Positions 34,447-45,840 of a stretch of 64,000 nt of DNA are shown here, one piece after another. The stretch lies in NCBI GenBank assembly GCA_001414485.1, contig LLEY01000152.1:62001-126000 (forward strand), given 5' to 3'. A program made the translations under genes and the position numbers. The notes beneath the pieces were generated by a model. The model saw only the letters and a list, made by a program, of their open reading frames with translations. It was not told the DNA's origin and ran no database searches. This DNA comes from Calycina herbarum (lineage: Eukaryota; Ascomycota; Leotiomycetes; Helotiales; Pezizellaceae). Within the stretch, counting starts at the first letter, position 1. The number at the start of each line of letters is the position of its first letter.

Positions 34447-36169
34447 CTAGTCGGATACTCCCCCTGGGCCTCCCATGCCTTCCTGTGGCTCCGTATTAAT
34501 TTCCCTTGGACGCGAAGGTGTAAATTCCTCCACTCCATCATTTCCATAATCACGAATCAAGTCTAATAGGACTTGAGTGTTTCGTTTGATATCTTGAGGC
34601 CGTGAAACAATTTGACGCTCCAATATTAAGGCCTCTGCAGTGAGCATCCATATATCTTTCAGATGTGGTTGGTCGGGGATGAATTGTGCCAGTTGGTTTT
34701 GGGTGAGCGGACTCATTGGTGGTCCATTTGCAAGACTGCTGTGGAATACGAGGTTGTCGGTTGAATGTCGCCTTCGAGCAGCCAGACAGGATGGCTTCAC
34801 ACAAAACCACTCCTTACAAACTTCTGCCTCGTGGCCACTCGTTTTATCGGATGCCAACTTTTCAACAACCGGCGCCGACTTCTTCCTCCCAAATGTCGCT
34901 AATCGAGATATCTTCGTCTGCTTGGGTGCGGGCGTGGTTGGTTCGACAGGAAGTTTGGTGACAAAACCATACCATATATCCACAGCTTCTCGCCGTTTGT
35001 TGTACCCTTTAGTTTCCCAAAACCTCTGAGCTTGACGTAGTCCTCCAACTGAGATGATTGCCGAGTAGACCTCATCCGCTGGTCGATCCTTGAGATAACC
35101 TTTCAGGGTCTTTTCGAGAGTTCCGACATAAGAAGGTGGCCGCAATCTCCGTGAGAATGATGATATAACCAGAGGAAAGACTTGATGAACTTGAAGCAAT
35201 GTTTGGTCATCATACATCGACATGACTTGGCTCTCAATGGGATTCAGAGTATAAGGAAGTAGCCGTAATGGGATACCACCATAACTCAGGTGCCGTATGT
35301 GAAGCTCTCGATACGTCTCAAAGAAATGGAAAAGCGTAAAGACAAGAGGCAACAATCTTTGGCACATCCGTCGATACATTGGTTCAAACTCGAGGCGTTG
35401 AGCTTCGGTATTTTTGAGAAAGATTTCTTTCCTCGCTTGCATTGAAATCATGGTCGAAAGTTTTGATGCTACGTGTAGTCGATGCCATATACCACAAAGG
35501 TAATGGAGGTTAATAAGTTGTGGTTCGGGTGCTGGGTACAAGCGTAATGTGTACTGAGGAAGGGTATTAGAAATGTGATATCGTGCAATTGAAGATTCAT
35601 TAAGGGTGACCAAGGTATGAAAAGTCTTAGACACCAAACGAAGGTCGAGAATGGTATGTATAGGAAGAGGTGCAATGATCTGGGCTTGAAGCTCGGTAGG
35701 GAGAGACAGAAAGAGAGCGCTCAGAGTTATACTGAGATACGGTCAGTATGTCTGTCACATATATAAATCCGGTCTACACATACCTGATTGGGGCATTGGG
35801 ATCTTGCGCCCGAATTTCATCATGGTGTTCGGTAATAGTCGTAGGTTTCTGAGTGACCGTAACCTTTGATCGCAATGCTCCAAATCCACCAGTAAAACTA
35901 GGACGCCTTGACGTTCTTAGCCCTGTGAGATCATGCCCAAGCGATCGTTTCTTTTGTTCACTCGGTCGGAAAACGAGAGCGGCATGTTCATTGTCGGCAC
36001 TTCGTTGTCTCCCCAATGGTAGGGTAAATGTGGATTGTTGTGCTATTTCGGGGGGAATCTCTGGAGTCGCGGGGACAGAGGACGATGAAGCGTCGGCAGG
36101 CTCGTTCAATTGCCTTAATTTACTGAAGTATCGCTCCGAGGCGAACTCAGTAATGTGTAGAGGGTCCAT
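34447..36169 (-). CDS. F-box protein, two exons
   Basis: Exons 36169-35784 and 35731-34447 join in frame (donor GTATGT, branch CTGAC, acceptor ATCTCAG) to 556 aa. Residues 1-125 are a variable leader with basic, Ser-rich stretches. Directly after the splice joint comes ALFLSLPTELQAQIIAPLP and then ILDLRLVSKTFHTLV (about 133-172), an F-box (LPxEL…I…L…LRLVSK). The remainder is helical, with a hydrophobic region (LLPLVFTLFHFFETYRELH, about 275) and an acidic C terminus. F-box proteins link substrates to SCF ubiquitin ligases; the substrate cannot be told. The start was set at the only ATG in frame at the 5' end; an upstream GTG extension is not needed. Confidence 0.8.
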
Positions 36170-39100
36170 GGTGTTCTGCACTTGGCCCTTATGCCATTCG
36201 GTCGCAGACTGAAAGAAGGTCGAGGGGCATCCAGCATATCAATGTCGAGGAACGACACACTCCACCGCTGGAAGGCCGTTGGTCTTGCGCGAGTGGCAAT
36301 CGATCTTGCCGTCGTGGTCGCACAATCAATGCTCACGCATACATAGTGGTCCTCGAGGGATAATTGAAGAGGGCGAGGGAGGTGGTCGGTCGTGAGGTTT
36401 CGAGGGCACCGGCAGCCAACCCAAGTGATGATGATGTCTTTGAATGCGAGGATTGAAGCGGCAGTGAGGGTGTGCAAGTGCGAGTGCGAGTGGGAGGTAA
36501 AAGAGCGTGACTTGGTGACTTCTGGATAATGGGCTGTGTTCAAGATTGTGATAGCCCAGAAGACGTTCGGATTGGGACGGGGCGTTTGGCTGGCGACGGA
36601 CAATGGCTTCCGGGGGGGGTCTATGTTGGCGAAGATGGACGAGTTTACCTATACGTGGCTCTCATTCTCGAATGAAGCTATTCCGGGCGGTCGTGGGGGG
36701 TCGTGGGAGGCAGTTTTCGCGGAGGTCGAGGGAGGAAACGAGAGCGTTTGTCGACGGCTGTGGTGGTGGAGTGTGGTGGTGGGAGTGTGGTGGTGGGAGT
36801 GTGGTGGTGGGAGTGTAGTTAGTGAGGTGTGGTGGAGGTTACGGTGGTCGCGCTGAGACAGTTGGGCCCAGGGCTCACTTCACTGTCGGTGCTTCTGGGG
36901 CTTCTGGGGCTTTTCGGTCCATCCTTGTTCGTCCGTGGTGAAGCCGTGGATCCGCTGCTGATTGGTTTCGGCCCTATTTCGTTGTGGGGAAAGCCTCTGT
37001 CAAGCCGCAGCGTTGCAGCTTTGGGAGAGCGATGGAGAGCGATCCAATGCAGCCGAACGACTGTTGTATGCCCGCTGGTGGAAAAGCAGCATTGAAGATC
37101 TCAATGTCGAATGAGGTCAAGTACACGTTACTTTAGAGAAGTGTTCTGGCTCCTGTTTTGGAAAATCCGGAACAACTTCCGGAGTTTTGTTACGATTTCC
37201 GCAAAACTAGCGAAAGGGATACCCAGTTCTGGCAACTCTGCCTGAAGCTTGGTCAAGTAAAATAAAGCTTAAGAAACTCGAGTGCCGCTTTTCCCATCCA
37301 ATGAGAGCCCACTCAAGTCTCCCGTCGCCCTATGGAGTACACGCTGCAATCGCTGCCAGCAATTTCACCGCAATCAGCACATCGCCTAGCCCAATAGAAA
37401 TAGTCTTTTCTCCCTCCTTATTTCTTTTCTTCTAGTCTTTTTTACACTGGGTGGCAAATGACATTCGCAGCTCTCTGCTGATTACGACTTATCTATACGG
37501 CCCGAGTGCACTCACAACTCGCCGAAGACGTCTGGGCAGTCAACCCCTTTCCTCCGTTCGCGCTGACTACCGCTCCTATCCCAAGATACACCCTTACAAA
37601 GACACGACACCGACGGCCCTTTTCTTCAAAAACACCGCCTCGAGACTCCTTCGCAGCGCGCCTACACCACCGTAACCACCTGCTTTCCCAGTGGTCCAAC
37701 AGCATGTACCGGTCTCTCTGGGAAAGAGGGGAATATTGAGGAGCAGCCGGCAAAATACCTCTCATCTGGGAGAAGCGACAACCTGGAAAAAATCCGGTTG
37801 CTGGATAAATGGGTGTTGAGCTTTCTGGGTGGATCTCTAGCACCTGCCCAACGACAATAATGAGGCCGAGTTCCAGGTTTTAGGCCATTGCACTACGACT
37901 CCAATTTCAACCATCAACTTGACTGGTCTGTGAGGGAGACGAAAGGAAGTGCGAATCCATTTTGAGTTGCATAACTTGTTGTGCTTTGAGGGTCCTCAAT
38001 ATCGCCGTCGAACTGCCGTATGCAGGTTTACCGGTCAATCGACCTACTCTGGATGGAGCCATGTTTGCGAACGTGTTTTCATTCGTGGCATTGTTGGTGG
38101 AATCATTTCATTGACACTTGTCTCTACGCTTCGTCCACCTGCCTCCGCGCCGGAAGCACTTGCTACCAAGAACTCAGAAATAACAGATCTGGGGTTACCA
38201 TGACCTAGACTCCTAGATTTTGGTTTCCCCGGTGTAGCAGGTCTGTATGGAGGAACATATCAAGCTCTCCTCGCCCGCTGAAAGAAAGACTTGTTACAAA
38301 TTACAGGCACTTCCACACACCATCTCCAATCACAATACCACCTCTCGGCAAAAAACATATTAATATGGTGTGTCGCACCCTTCCCATGCCCATGTTTCTC
38401 GGTTGGTGTTGTTTGTGCCTGCCTGTGCCTGTTCCTGTAGATATGCTTGTTCTCGTTGGTTGTCAGATGAGCGGCAACACAGAGGGCGACCTGAAGGGAC
38501 AGAGGGGGAAGGAAGAGCGAGCGAGCGAGCGAGAGGGACCACGAGTGACAACGAGCACGGAATGAGGGTGACAATCATAACCCTTCCCGCACACAGACTC
38601 AGACTCCAGTGCCCTCCCTTCCCACTTCTCCAGACCCCAAACCGAACCCCATTCTCAGTCTCCACGTAACCCCACCAAGCTAGTTTTGACCTGCAAACTC
38701 GAATGTCCAGCTGTGAGTTGTTGCGTAAGACTTGACTGGACCAAATGCCGTGAGGTGAACGATCATCACAGAATTCGGGTAATATTTTCGAGGGTTCAAC
38801 CCAGTTACCCAACTTTGCGAATGGTGATCGGCAGAAAGAGATGCAAAATAGGGAGCGAACTGCATGATGCGGGCCCTTTTCGGCCTTTTCTCGCCGCGTG
38901 GGAGGAAGGAGGAAGCTTGAGTTGTGTCCAAGAAAAAGGGCCAGAAACCCCCAGATTTTGCTCGGAAAGCCAGTCGCCAGTCGCCAGTCGGAATTGAACG
39001 GTCGAGACCCATTCATCTCTTTCGAGCCCATTCGAGCCCATCTCACGCGCGTCAGCAGCATCGAATGCAGCAACAAGTTGCAAAGTGCAGTGCCACACAT

Positions 39101-39910
39101 GAAACCAGACAACAGGTCAAGCGAGGACAACATGGAAAGTAAGAAGGAAAGACGAGTCGAGGCGAGGTGCTTGAGGCTCCGGCGAGCGGGTCATGTTTGA
39201 TATTGAAGCGCTGCAGAAGCAGAGTTTGGTCGCACAAAAATGTGAAGCCCGACTGGTGCGCTAGAGAATGATTCAGGCGGTGGCGAAAATCTGCGCATCT
39301 TGAATCATTGTGTGAGGGAATGAGTGCTGCCGTCTAATCGTTGAGAAAACGCCTGGTGTTGTTTGCCTTATTTTAGAAAATGACGAGAAATCAACCATTT
39401 TCCTTGCCAAGCCCGATAGTTGACCCGATAACCAAACTAGGAACCAAAGCCAAGCCACTAATGAGCGGAGCGGGGTTTCTTGGCACAGGTCACGTTTTTG
39501 TCTCCCTCTTTTATCGGTTTGGTCACCACTTCTCAAGGTTAGGAAGACATCCAAGCGACATTACCTCTGAGGGATATCGACGATCAACAAGGTCTTCAAC
39601 ATTTCAATATCCCGCTTCATCTGCAGAGCGGAACTACTACGCCACTACCACCACTACCAGAACTCGACTCATCCCTTTAATTCCTTGTGCTTACCTGCCT
39701 AGGTACGGCTCTTACCGCTAACATACGAAACCGACTTCCCTAGCTCTCAGGCAACCCAATTTCCAGGTTGTTAGCCGTCGATGTTGAACAGAAATTGTCG
39801 ATCAACCTTCAACTCGTTTTGATAACTCCCGATTCCACAATTTCTAGCTGTCTTCCCCTCTCCCTCCATACTTCACCCCGTCTCACCCCTCCCCCGCACC
39901 TTCTATCATC
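36170..39910. other. Long intergenic region without a supported gene
   Basis: About 3.7 kb between the F-box gene and VPS37. Frames such as 36115-36603 (minus), 37451-37675 (plus) and 38360-39133 (minus, 257 codons) overlap several others, lack splice signals and have no domain. GC is normal. Simple repeats: a 15-bp GTGG-rich minisatellite (36759-36817) and a GCGA tract (38516-38534). The last 600 bp become C-rich toward VPS37 and are likely its promoter and leader. Confidence 0.45.
36759..36817 (+). repeat. Minisatellite, 15-bp GTGG-rich unit, about three to four copies
   Basis: Tandem copies of TGTGGTGGTGGGAG with small variants. It is G-rich on the plus strand and lies in the upstream region of the minus-strand F-box gene. 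Confidence 0.85.
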
Positions 39911-40767
39911 ATGTCCTCTCCCTCTCCGGCTTTTCCGCCCTACCAACCACACAGGAACTCACAATCTTTCGACCCTAATATTCCACCTGCACCTCCACCA
40001 AAACCAAGCAGTCAAGAGGTTAGTCGACGTAGCACACCTGCTGGGACACAACCCTTGCCTCCTCCCCCGCCACAACAAGACACCGTCGGCACTTACAGAC
40101 CAGGGCCGGAAGATTCCCAATCACTACAGCAGGCCCGATTCAATCAAGTACCAGCAGAACCACAAATTCAAGATCCCGGGGAACTATGGCTTCCCAAAAT
40201 CCTGGAAGATAAAACGTTTGTAACGTTGCCGTCCACCTGACAAACTCTCAACTGACTTTTGTACTTTCTAGAAAGCAAGATATCGCCGACATCTTGGCGA
40301 AACCTGGTCTTCTGGCCGCTCTAGCTCATTCAACTTCAACAGCTCATCCTTCCATTGCATCAGCTCAAGAGCCCTTGCAAGCAGTTTTGGATGAGAATAT
40401 TGCTCTTGCTTCACATCTAAATGAACTAGAAGCACGTCTTACCCACTTGAGGTCATCCACACAAGCACAACTTCTCTCCACCCATGCATTGGAACGACAA
40501 TGGAAGCAGAAACAATCAGATATGGATCGTGCCTTAGCGCCATTTGCACCATCCTCTCTCTATCAGGAGCTTAGCCAGGGAGTACAGGAGCAAGAAATGG
40601 TATGCCGTGCTCTAGAAGAGAGCTTCCTAGAAGGCGATGGCGATACGGCCACTGAAAAGGAAGTCGTCGAGTGGGTTAGAAGGCATCGAGACGCAAAGAA
40701 GACATACTATTCTCGTCGGGAACGGAAGGAAAGGTGGGATGAAGGTCGTGTTGGTGGTTGGAGGTAG
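39911..40767 (+). CDS. VPS37: ESCRT-I subunit VPS37, two exons
   Basis: Exons 39911-40215 and 40272-40767 join in frame (56-bp intron, donor GTTTGT, branch CTGAC, acceptor TTCTAG) to 266 aa. The first 95 residues are Pro/Gln-rich (PPYQPHRNSQS, PPAPPPKPS, PLPPPPPQQ). The second exon carries the Mod(r)/VPS37 domain (about 105-255): LPKILEDKT…KQDIADILAKPGLLAALAH, then a long heptad coiled coil (LDENIALASHLNELEARLTH). It ends with the helical YQELSQGVQEQEMVCRALEE and a basic end (KTYYSRRERKERW). VPS37 with VPS23 and VPS28 forms ESCRT-I, sorting ubiquitinated cargo into multivesicular bodies. The gene is unusually short of hydrophobic residues at its N terminus, as expected for a disordered Pro-rich region that may bind UEV or SH3-type partners. 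Confidence 0.88.
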
Positions 40768-43100
40768 AGCAGGACGATACGTGTTTAGGAATTCTTCGAG
40801 GCTCTTTTATTCGTCATCATGCACGATATGATGCTGTAGTGCTTAGTGACGGAAACAAGCTACCATCCAAGTCCACAAACTTCCTGCGGATGATCCGGAT
40901 CCGCTTTTCTTCTTAGAGGCCATCACAGAAGGGATCGCCATGCGCACCAGAAAGGTCCTCCATCGGCAAAGTCAGAACATTGATGCGGGATACGTGACGT
41001 GTATCCTCGGTTATCATTGATGTACCTATATCTCATCGAGGGAGTAAAAAAGTACAAACGGTCCCTCTCACAGAGAACCACACAAGGAGTACACCCGTTG
41101 GTGCCTGACATCGAGCCGTGCTTGCTTTCCCACGACACAAAGTCTGACGGCATTATGCAGGAAAAGTAGAACACAAATAAATAACACCGACGTTCAACAT
41201 ATCTTGAAACCTTCCCTCAACAACGAAAGCCCAAAGCTCACTGCACAAGCGTCCAGCGATACGGGAAATGGGATTCACAGCATGGAACCCCCCACCAGCC
41301 AGACGGTCCGATACGCAATATCCGTTTCTGAAAAAGAAAAAAATGATCATGATCATTTCCAATGACCGGGACGGCTTGATTTTGTTATTCCTATGTATGT
41401 GCCAAAAATTGGTTTCGAGTCTGTCTTGTATTCATAGGGTACAAGTACACGATTTCTCGTGTGCGGTACGATTTGGGGATGTATGCTTCCTCCTCTTTTT
41501 TCTGCGTCACGTATGACAATGTGTGAGATCTCTCTTTTCTGCCTGTTTACCGGTTTCCCCCCACCATCTCCATCTCTACCCATGCATGAGACCGCCGTGT
41601 TTCGTACCCGGGAAAATGTTCATTGTCTTGTTTCTTTTTCTTGATTAAAAACGCACGTTGAAGAAGGTAGACCTCCTCACGAGTTAGATGAATACGAGAT
41701 GGAGATCATTTGTGAAACAAATTCTTGCTCAATATATATGCATCTATCTCGTGTTTTTTTCTGCAAGAGATAATTTCACTCGTATGTTTTGATTGTGTAG
41801 ATGATTTGACTTGAATGTATGTAGGGGTGTATTAAGGCTCTATTACGTGCATATGCTCTGCTTTCTGTTTGTCGAGGTGATTTTCTCGTTTGTGGGGGGA
41901 GGGGGTGGTACTGTACTTTGATCCGGCACTTGTGCTTTGGTGTCAAGGGTTTGTCTTTTCCCCGCGCGATGAATCTCGGTCGTTCTTGGTGCGGGGTGGT
42001 ACTGTGTGTGTGCATTGGGACCCTTGTGTGGTATAGGAGTTGGGACAGGGATATTTTGGTGTTGCTTGTTGTACAAGACGTTTGTGTTTGGAGTCTCTAT
42101 TTTGGTTTTCCGAATTTCTTCGTGTTTTTGGGATGCTGATTTTAGAGTATTACTTCTCTCTCGAGGGATAGGTAATTTAATGGTGAGGGTTATTTTTTAT
42201 TGCTTTGGGTCTCTTGGTGCTTTAATTGATATGATGTGGGGTCTGAAATGTTTCGGTTTGAGGAAGAGGGGGAGATTTCACGAAAGAGTAGTGAGGGGTA
42301 GTCAGGAGGTAGTAGTTGTCGAAACTTTTCTCAGTTCTCATGGGGTTGTCGGAAAGAGAAAAAGAGATATCTTGTGCTTGTTAGATGACTCTGGTGGAAT
42401 GATTCGAGACACGAAGTTTATAACATTCTCAAGGAAGGTTGATGCATATACAAGAATTATTCTTATGGGATTTTCTTCGATACTTGTAGTATTGTTGTTT
42501 TACAGACAAAGTTGTTATGCGGAAGAACAACTTCATTGGAATTCGGAAAGAAGAAAAGTTCGATAAAGGTATTATTGGTACTTGATATATGAAGATTTCT
42601 TGCTTTGGGCTCCTATTCTTACAAGAAAATTTACATCTCTCTCAAAATCAAAATAAGCGACTCTATCATTGCTCTATCCAACCCCCTTTCTTATTGCTCC
42701 AGTATATCTCGACCAGAAGATTTAGGGGGCTCAAGAAGCAACCCTTTTAATTCTGCTAAGCTTCCACGGACAATACTTTCAATTTGTCTTGCATGGTTTC
42801 GTTTTATCGAGAGCAAGGTGGAGTATTCACGTAGCAACACCCACTCTCTTAATTGAAGCGAGTTTATTGGTCGAGTATTGCCCTTTACACGTGATAAAGC
42901 GATACCTATACGCCCTTCACTTGTTGACATCCCAAAGACCCATAGAACATATTGGTCAACTCAAAAAGCAACACACTTTGTCACGGTTATTGAACTCTGA
43001 AGAATTTCTCCAGAGGCACATCATCACATTACCAGAAACCTACTTATACTCACGGATGCTGTTTCCCCACTTTTGACCACTTGCTATTCAACATCTCATC
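40768..43100. other. Intergenic, G/T-biased, no supported gene
   Basis: The longest frame (42006-42566, 186 codons, plus) lies in a G/T-rich tract and gives implausible Cys/Phe/Val-rich protein. Others overlap on both strands. Likely the VPS37 3' region and the promoter of the flavoenzyme gene. Confidence 0.45.
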
Positions 43101-44157
43101 ATGACAGAGTCAAAATCTATCGGCATAGTCGGCGCAGGAATAACTGGCCTAGCCTGCGCTTATATCCTCTCTCCAAAATTCAAAGTGACAATCGTTGCTC
43201 GAGATTTGCCAGGAGACCTGGGCTCGAACTGGGCAAGTCCATGGTTCGTAACCTTACACTCCCATCATCAAATCAACTCACCAACCTGAAGATAACAGGG
43301 CAGGTGCAGTATTCCATCCACAGAATACAACAGATCCCACTCTCCAGAGAATGCAAAAAGACTCCTTTTCCTTCTACCAGAAACTCGCCAAAGAAGAGCC
43401 TTCAAGTGGCGTTCAAATATATCCCATGACGGAATACTTTGATACCAAAGATACGGATCAAGACCTCTGGTATAAGACCCTTATGCCAGATTATCGTATC
43501 ATTCCTTCCTCGGAATTACCCACTGGAATCACATTTGGGGTGAAATATACGGCTTTGGCAATCAACCCCCTCGTTTTTCTTCCGTGGTTGAAAGGAAAAC
43601 TTCTAGGAAGTGGTGTGAAGTTTATCAGAAAGGAAATTAGTTCACTTGAAGAAGCACGAACCCTCACAAATTCCAAACTCCTCATCAATGCCTCAGGCGT
43701 AGGTGCCCAACTTCTCGCAAACGACCCCTCCGTTCATCCCGTCCGTGGCCAAACGATGTTTGTAAGAACAGATGTCAATGAGTTATTTATGTTGGAAGGA
43801 ACAGAATATACATACATCATCCCCCGTCCTCTTTCTGGGGGAGTCATTGTCGGTGGTGTGAAATCAGAAAGGCTGGATACCGATGTTGATGTTTCTCTCA
43901 AATCGGACATTCTAGCGAGAGTGAATCGCATTTCGAAAGGGGCTTTTGATAATGTTGATCTAGGCGATGTGCAGGATATTATTGGTTTTAGGCCGGGGAG
44001 GAAGGGGGGCCTGAGGGTTGAGAGGGTGGTGAGTGTGGTTCATGCTTATGGGATGGAGGGGGCAGGTTATATTTTTTCTTTTGGGGTTGCGGAGAGGGTC
44101 AAGGAACTTATTGATGGTCACGAGGAGAATGAAGTTGAGATTAAGGCGAAGTTGTGA
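43101..44157 (+). CDS. D-amino-acid-oxidase-family FAD enzyme, peroxisomal
   Basis: Exons 43101-43243 and 43299-44157 join in frame (donor GTTCGT, acceptor ATAACAG) to 333 aa. Residues 7-21 hold the FAD-binding Rossmann motif IGIVGAGITGLACAY. Across the splice joint SNWASPWAGAVFHP matches the conserved block following the first Rossmann unit in DAO proteins. Central LLINASGVGAQLL (~186-198) and IIPRPLSGGVIVGG are the second FAD/substrate blocks. GFRPGRKGGLRVE (~285) carries the substrate-binding Arg region, and HAYGMEGAGYIFSFG replaces the family's NYGHGGAGxTLxxG. The protein ends AKL, a PTS1-type peroxisomal signal, in keeping with H2O2-producing D-amino-acid or D-aspartate oxidation. Substrate is not decidable from sequence. 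Confidence 0.86.
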
Positions 44158-45191
44158 GATCCTAGAGAGAGCATCTTGTGGGCAACAGCCTTAGGTTGAG
44201 GGAAATGAGACACCTGAGAAGCAGGATTTGCCAGATCTGGTATTTTTGATACTCCATTCTCGATTTCTCCAACGCAATCCTTCGATCTCATTTCGGGAGT
44301 TCAGTTAAGCAATAAGAATACCCAGCCGTGTTTGTTGACGTCTCCTACTTTTAGAAATTATTGACATCCCAAACACGAGAAATTCCTGTACGAGAAATTT
44401 TGAGATAGATGGCACTTGCAAGATTTTCGACCCATTTCTGTGTTCCATTTAAAGTGTAAGCTTCAGACCCCCTTGCAGTAATAAATGTTGCACAAACCAT
44501 CACTTCTACGATAGAAGACCCTTCTTCAATTTAGAGCTTCCAAACATTCTAGTTGGAGCTAATTTGGAACACGAAAGTCACTTGAACTCATGAGATAAAA
44601 CAGACTGGGCCTACCTCGCGGTAGACAATAAAAGCGACAGTAAATGCTTCAGGTTCGTACCTGCCTACCTAGCTCGTTGTCCCAACTTTCTCGCATAATG
44701 CAAGGTGATCTATCTAAATACTTGGGACAATTTAGTATTTACCCATATAGCTTGGAACAATGAATTTCGATTGTTCCAGAGTATTTGTGCAATATCTAGC
44801 AAGTGCACAAACGAGCTCTTTACTGCCGCTTTTCTTATCTACTGCGAGGCCGACTCCGTGATAAAATTGATCGATACCGATTACAAGGATCTACTGAGGA
44901 AGAAAAGTACTAGAAGATCTACGAGGTACTTGTGATGTATCTCACGGCAACAATGTAAAAAATAGTCTAAGTAATATGTGATTATGCACCAAGATTATCA
45001 CTATCTATGTACAAGAGAATAGAAGAGAACACGACAAGCCAAAAATAGGGTGTTGGCGCCTAATCACTAGCCCGGCTGCGACGGAGCCTGGTATATTTTA
45101 TCCCAGCAGACAATCCGAGCTTCAAAAAGGGGGTATATATCTCTTTTCTCGAAGATAATTTTTTACACAAACATTACCAATTAAGGTGTAT
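44158..45191. other. Intergenic
   Basis: No supported gene; AT-moderate. A frame at 44705-44935 is open but unremarkable. Confidence 0.45.
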
Positions 45192-45840
45192 TTATGCGGC
45201 GTTGCAGTTAAGATCTCCAGTATCGGCGTCGTAAGTGCAAGCGTTGCTGTTTCTGTAGCAGAGGTTTTGGAAGCCCCCATCACTGCGAGTCCAGAAACTG
45301 ACAGGACCAGAGAGGTACATGCAGTCATAGCTAAGCCAGCAATTAGTTTTTGCAATCCGGGGTAGTTGTGGAATTGGTGCCTTACTCAGTGTTCAAAGGT
45401 CCCAATGAGAACTTGACCGAGACTAAACCGGAGATCTTGCTGGTGTCGGAAACATCGTAGGCCTTATTATAACAAGCAACTGCTACAATGTCGGAGGAGG
45501 GTTTGGCGCTCCACATTTGAAGAGTAGCCTCTTGGGTGAAAGCTTGACGAGCCTAGAGAATATTGTTAGGAATAGTTTATTGATATATGATGAGGATTTA
45601 AATTACCGAATCCCAATCCTTGATATCTTGGATGAGTCCGGTTGCGGCCTCAATGGCAGCCTTAGCAGCAGCAGTGCCGACTGTGGAAGCACCAGCAGTA
45701 AGAGCAGCAGTAACGAGAGCAGTTATCAACTGTCTCTCTTGGATTGGTGCATCGACCTCAGAGCGAGCCTCGACCGGAATGGTGGAAGCAGTAGAAAGGG
45801 CTGAAAGGCAAGCTGCAACGGTAAAGATGGAGAAACGCAT
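45192..45840 (-). CDS. Small secreted protein, DUF7888-like, three exons
   Basis: Exons 45840-45607, 45552-45386 and 45330-45192 join in frame (introns 54 and 55 bp, donors GTAATT and GTAAGG, acceptors CTCTAG and GCTTAG) to 179 aa. Residues 1-19 are a signal peptide (MRFSIFTVAACLSALSTAS). A pro-like stretch (EARSEVDAPIQERQ) is followed by an Ala/Thr-rich helix (LVTAALTAGASTVGTAAAKAA). The mature part contains FTQEATLQMWSAKP, IVAVACYNKAYDV, YDCMYLSGPVSFW and a C-terminal Cys cluster (LCYRNSNACTYD…LNCNAA). This arrangement matches a fungal secreted family I know as DUF7888; I am confident of the pattern and less so of the number. Small, secreted, Cys-containing and TE-adjacent on one side (6 kb), it is a candidate effector or cell-surface protein, role unknown. 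Confidence 0.82.

Noticed and set aside
38360..39133. 257-codon minus-strand open frame upstream of VPS37
   Set aside because: No domain, no splice support, overlaps several equally long frames on both strands, and composition is that of promoter-like DNA.
24509..40767. VPS35, TRE1-like and VPS37 genes as a functional endosomal gene cluster
   Set aside because: They are separated by unrelated genes and several kilobases, lie among a gene on the other strand, and nothing suggests co-regulation; such housekeeping genes are not usually clustered in fungi.
42006..42566. 186-codon plus-strand frame between VPS37 and the flavoenzyme gene
   Set aside because: It lies in a G/T-rich tract, has implausible Cys/Phe/Val content, starts without context, and has no recognisable motif.
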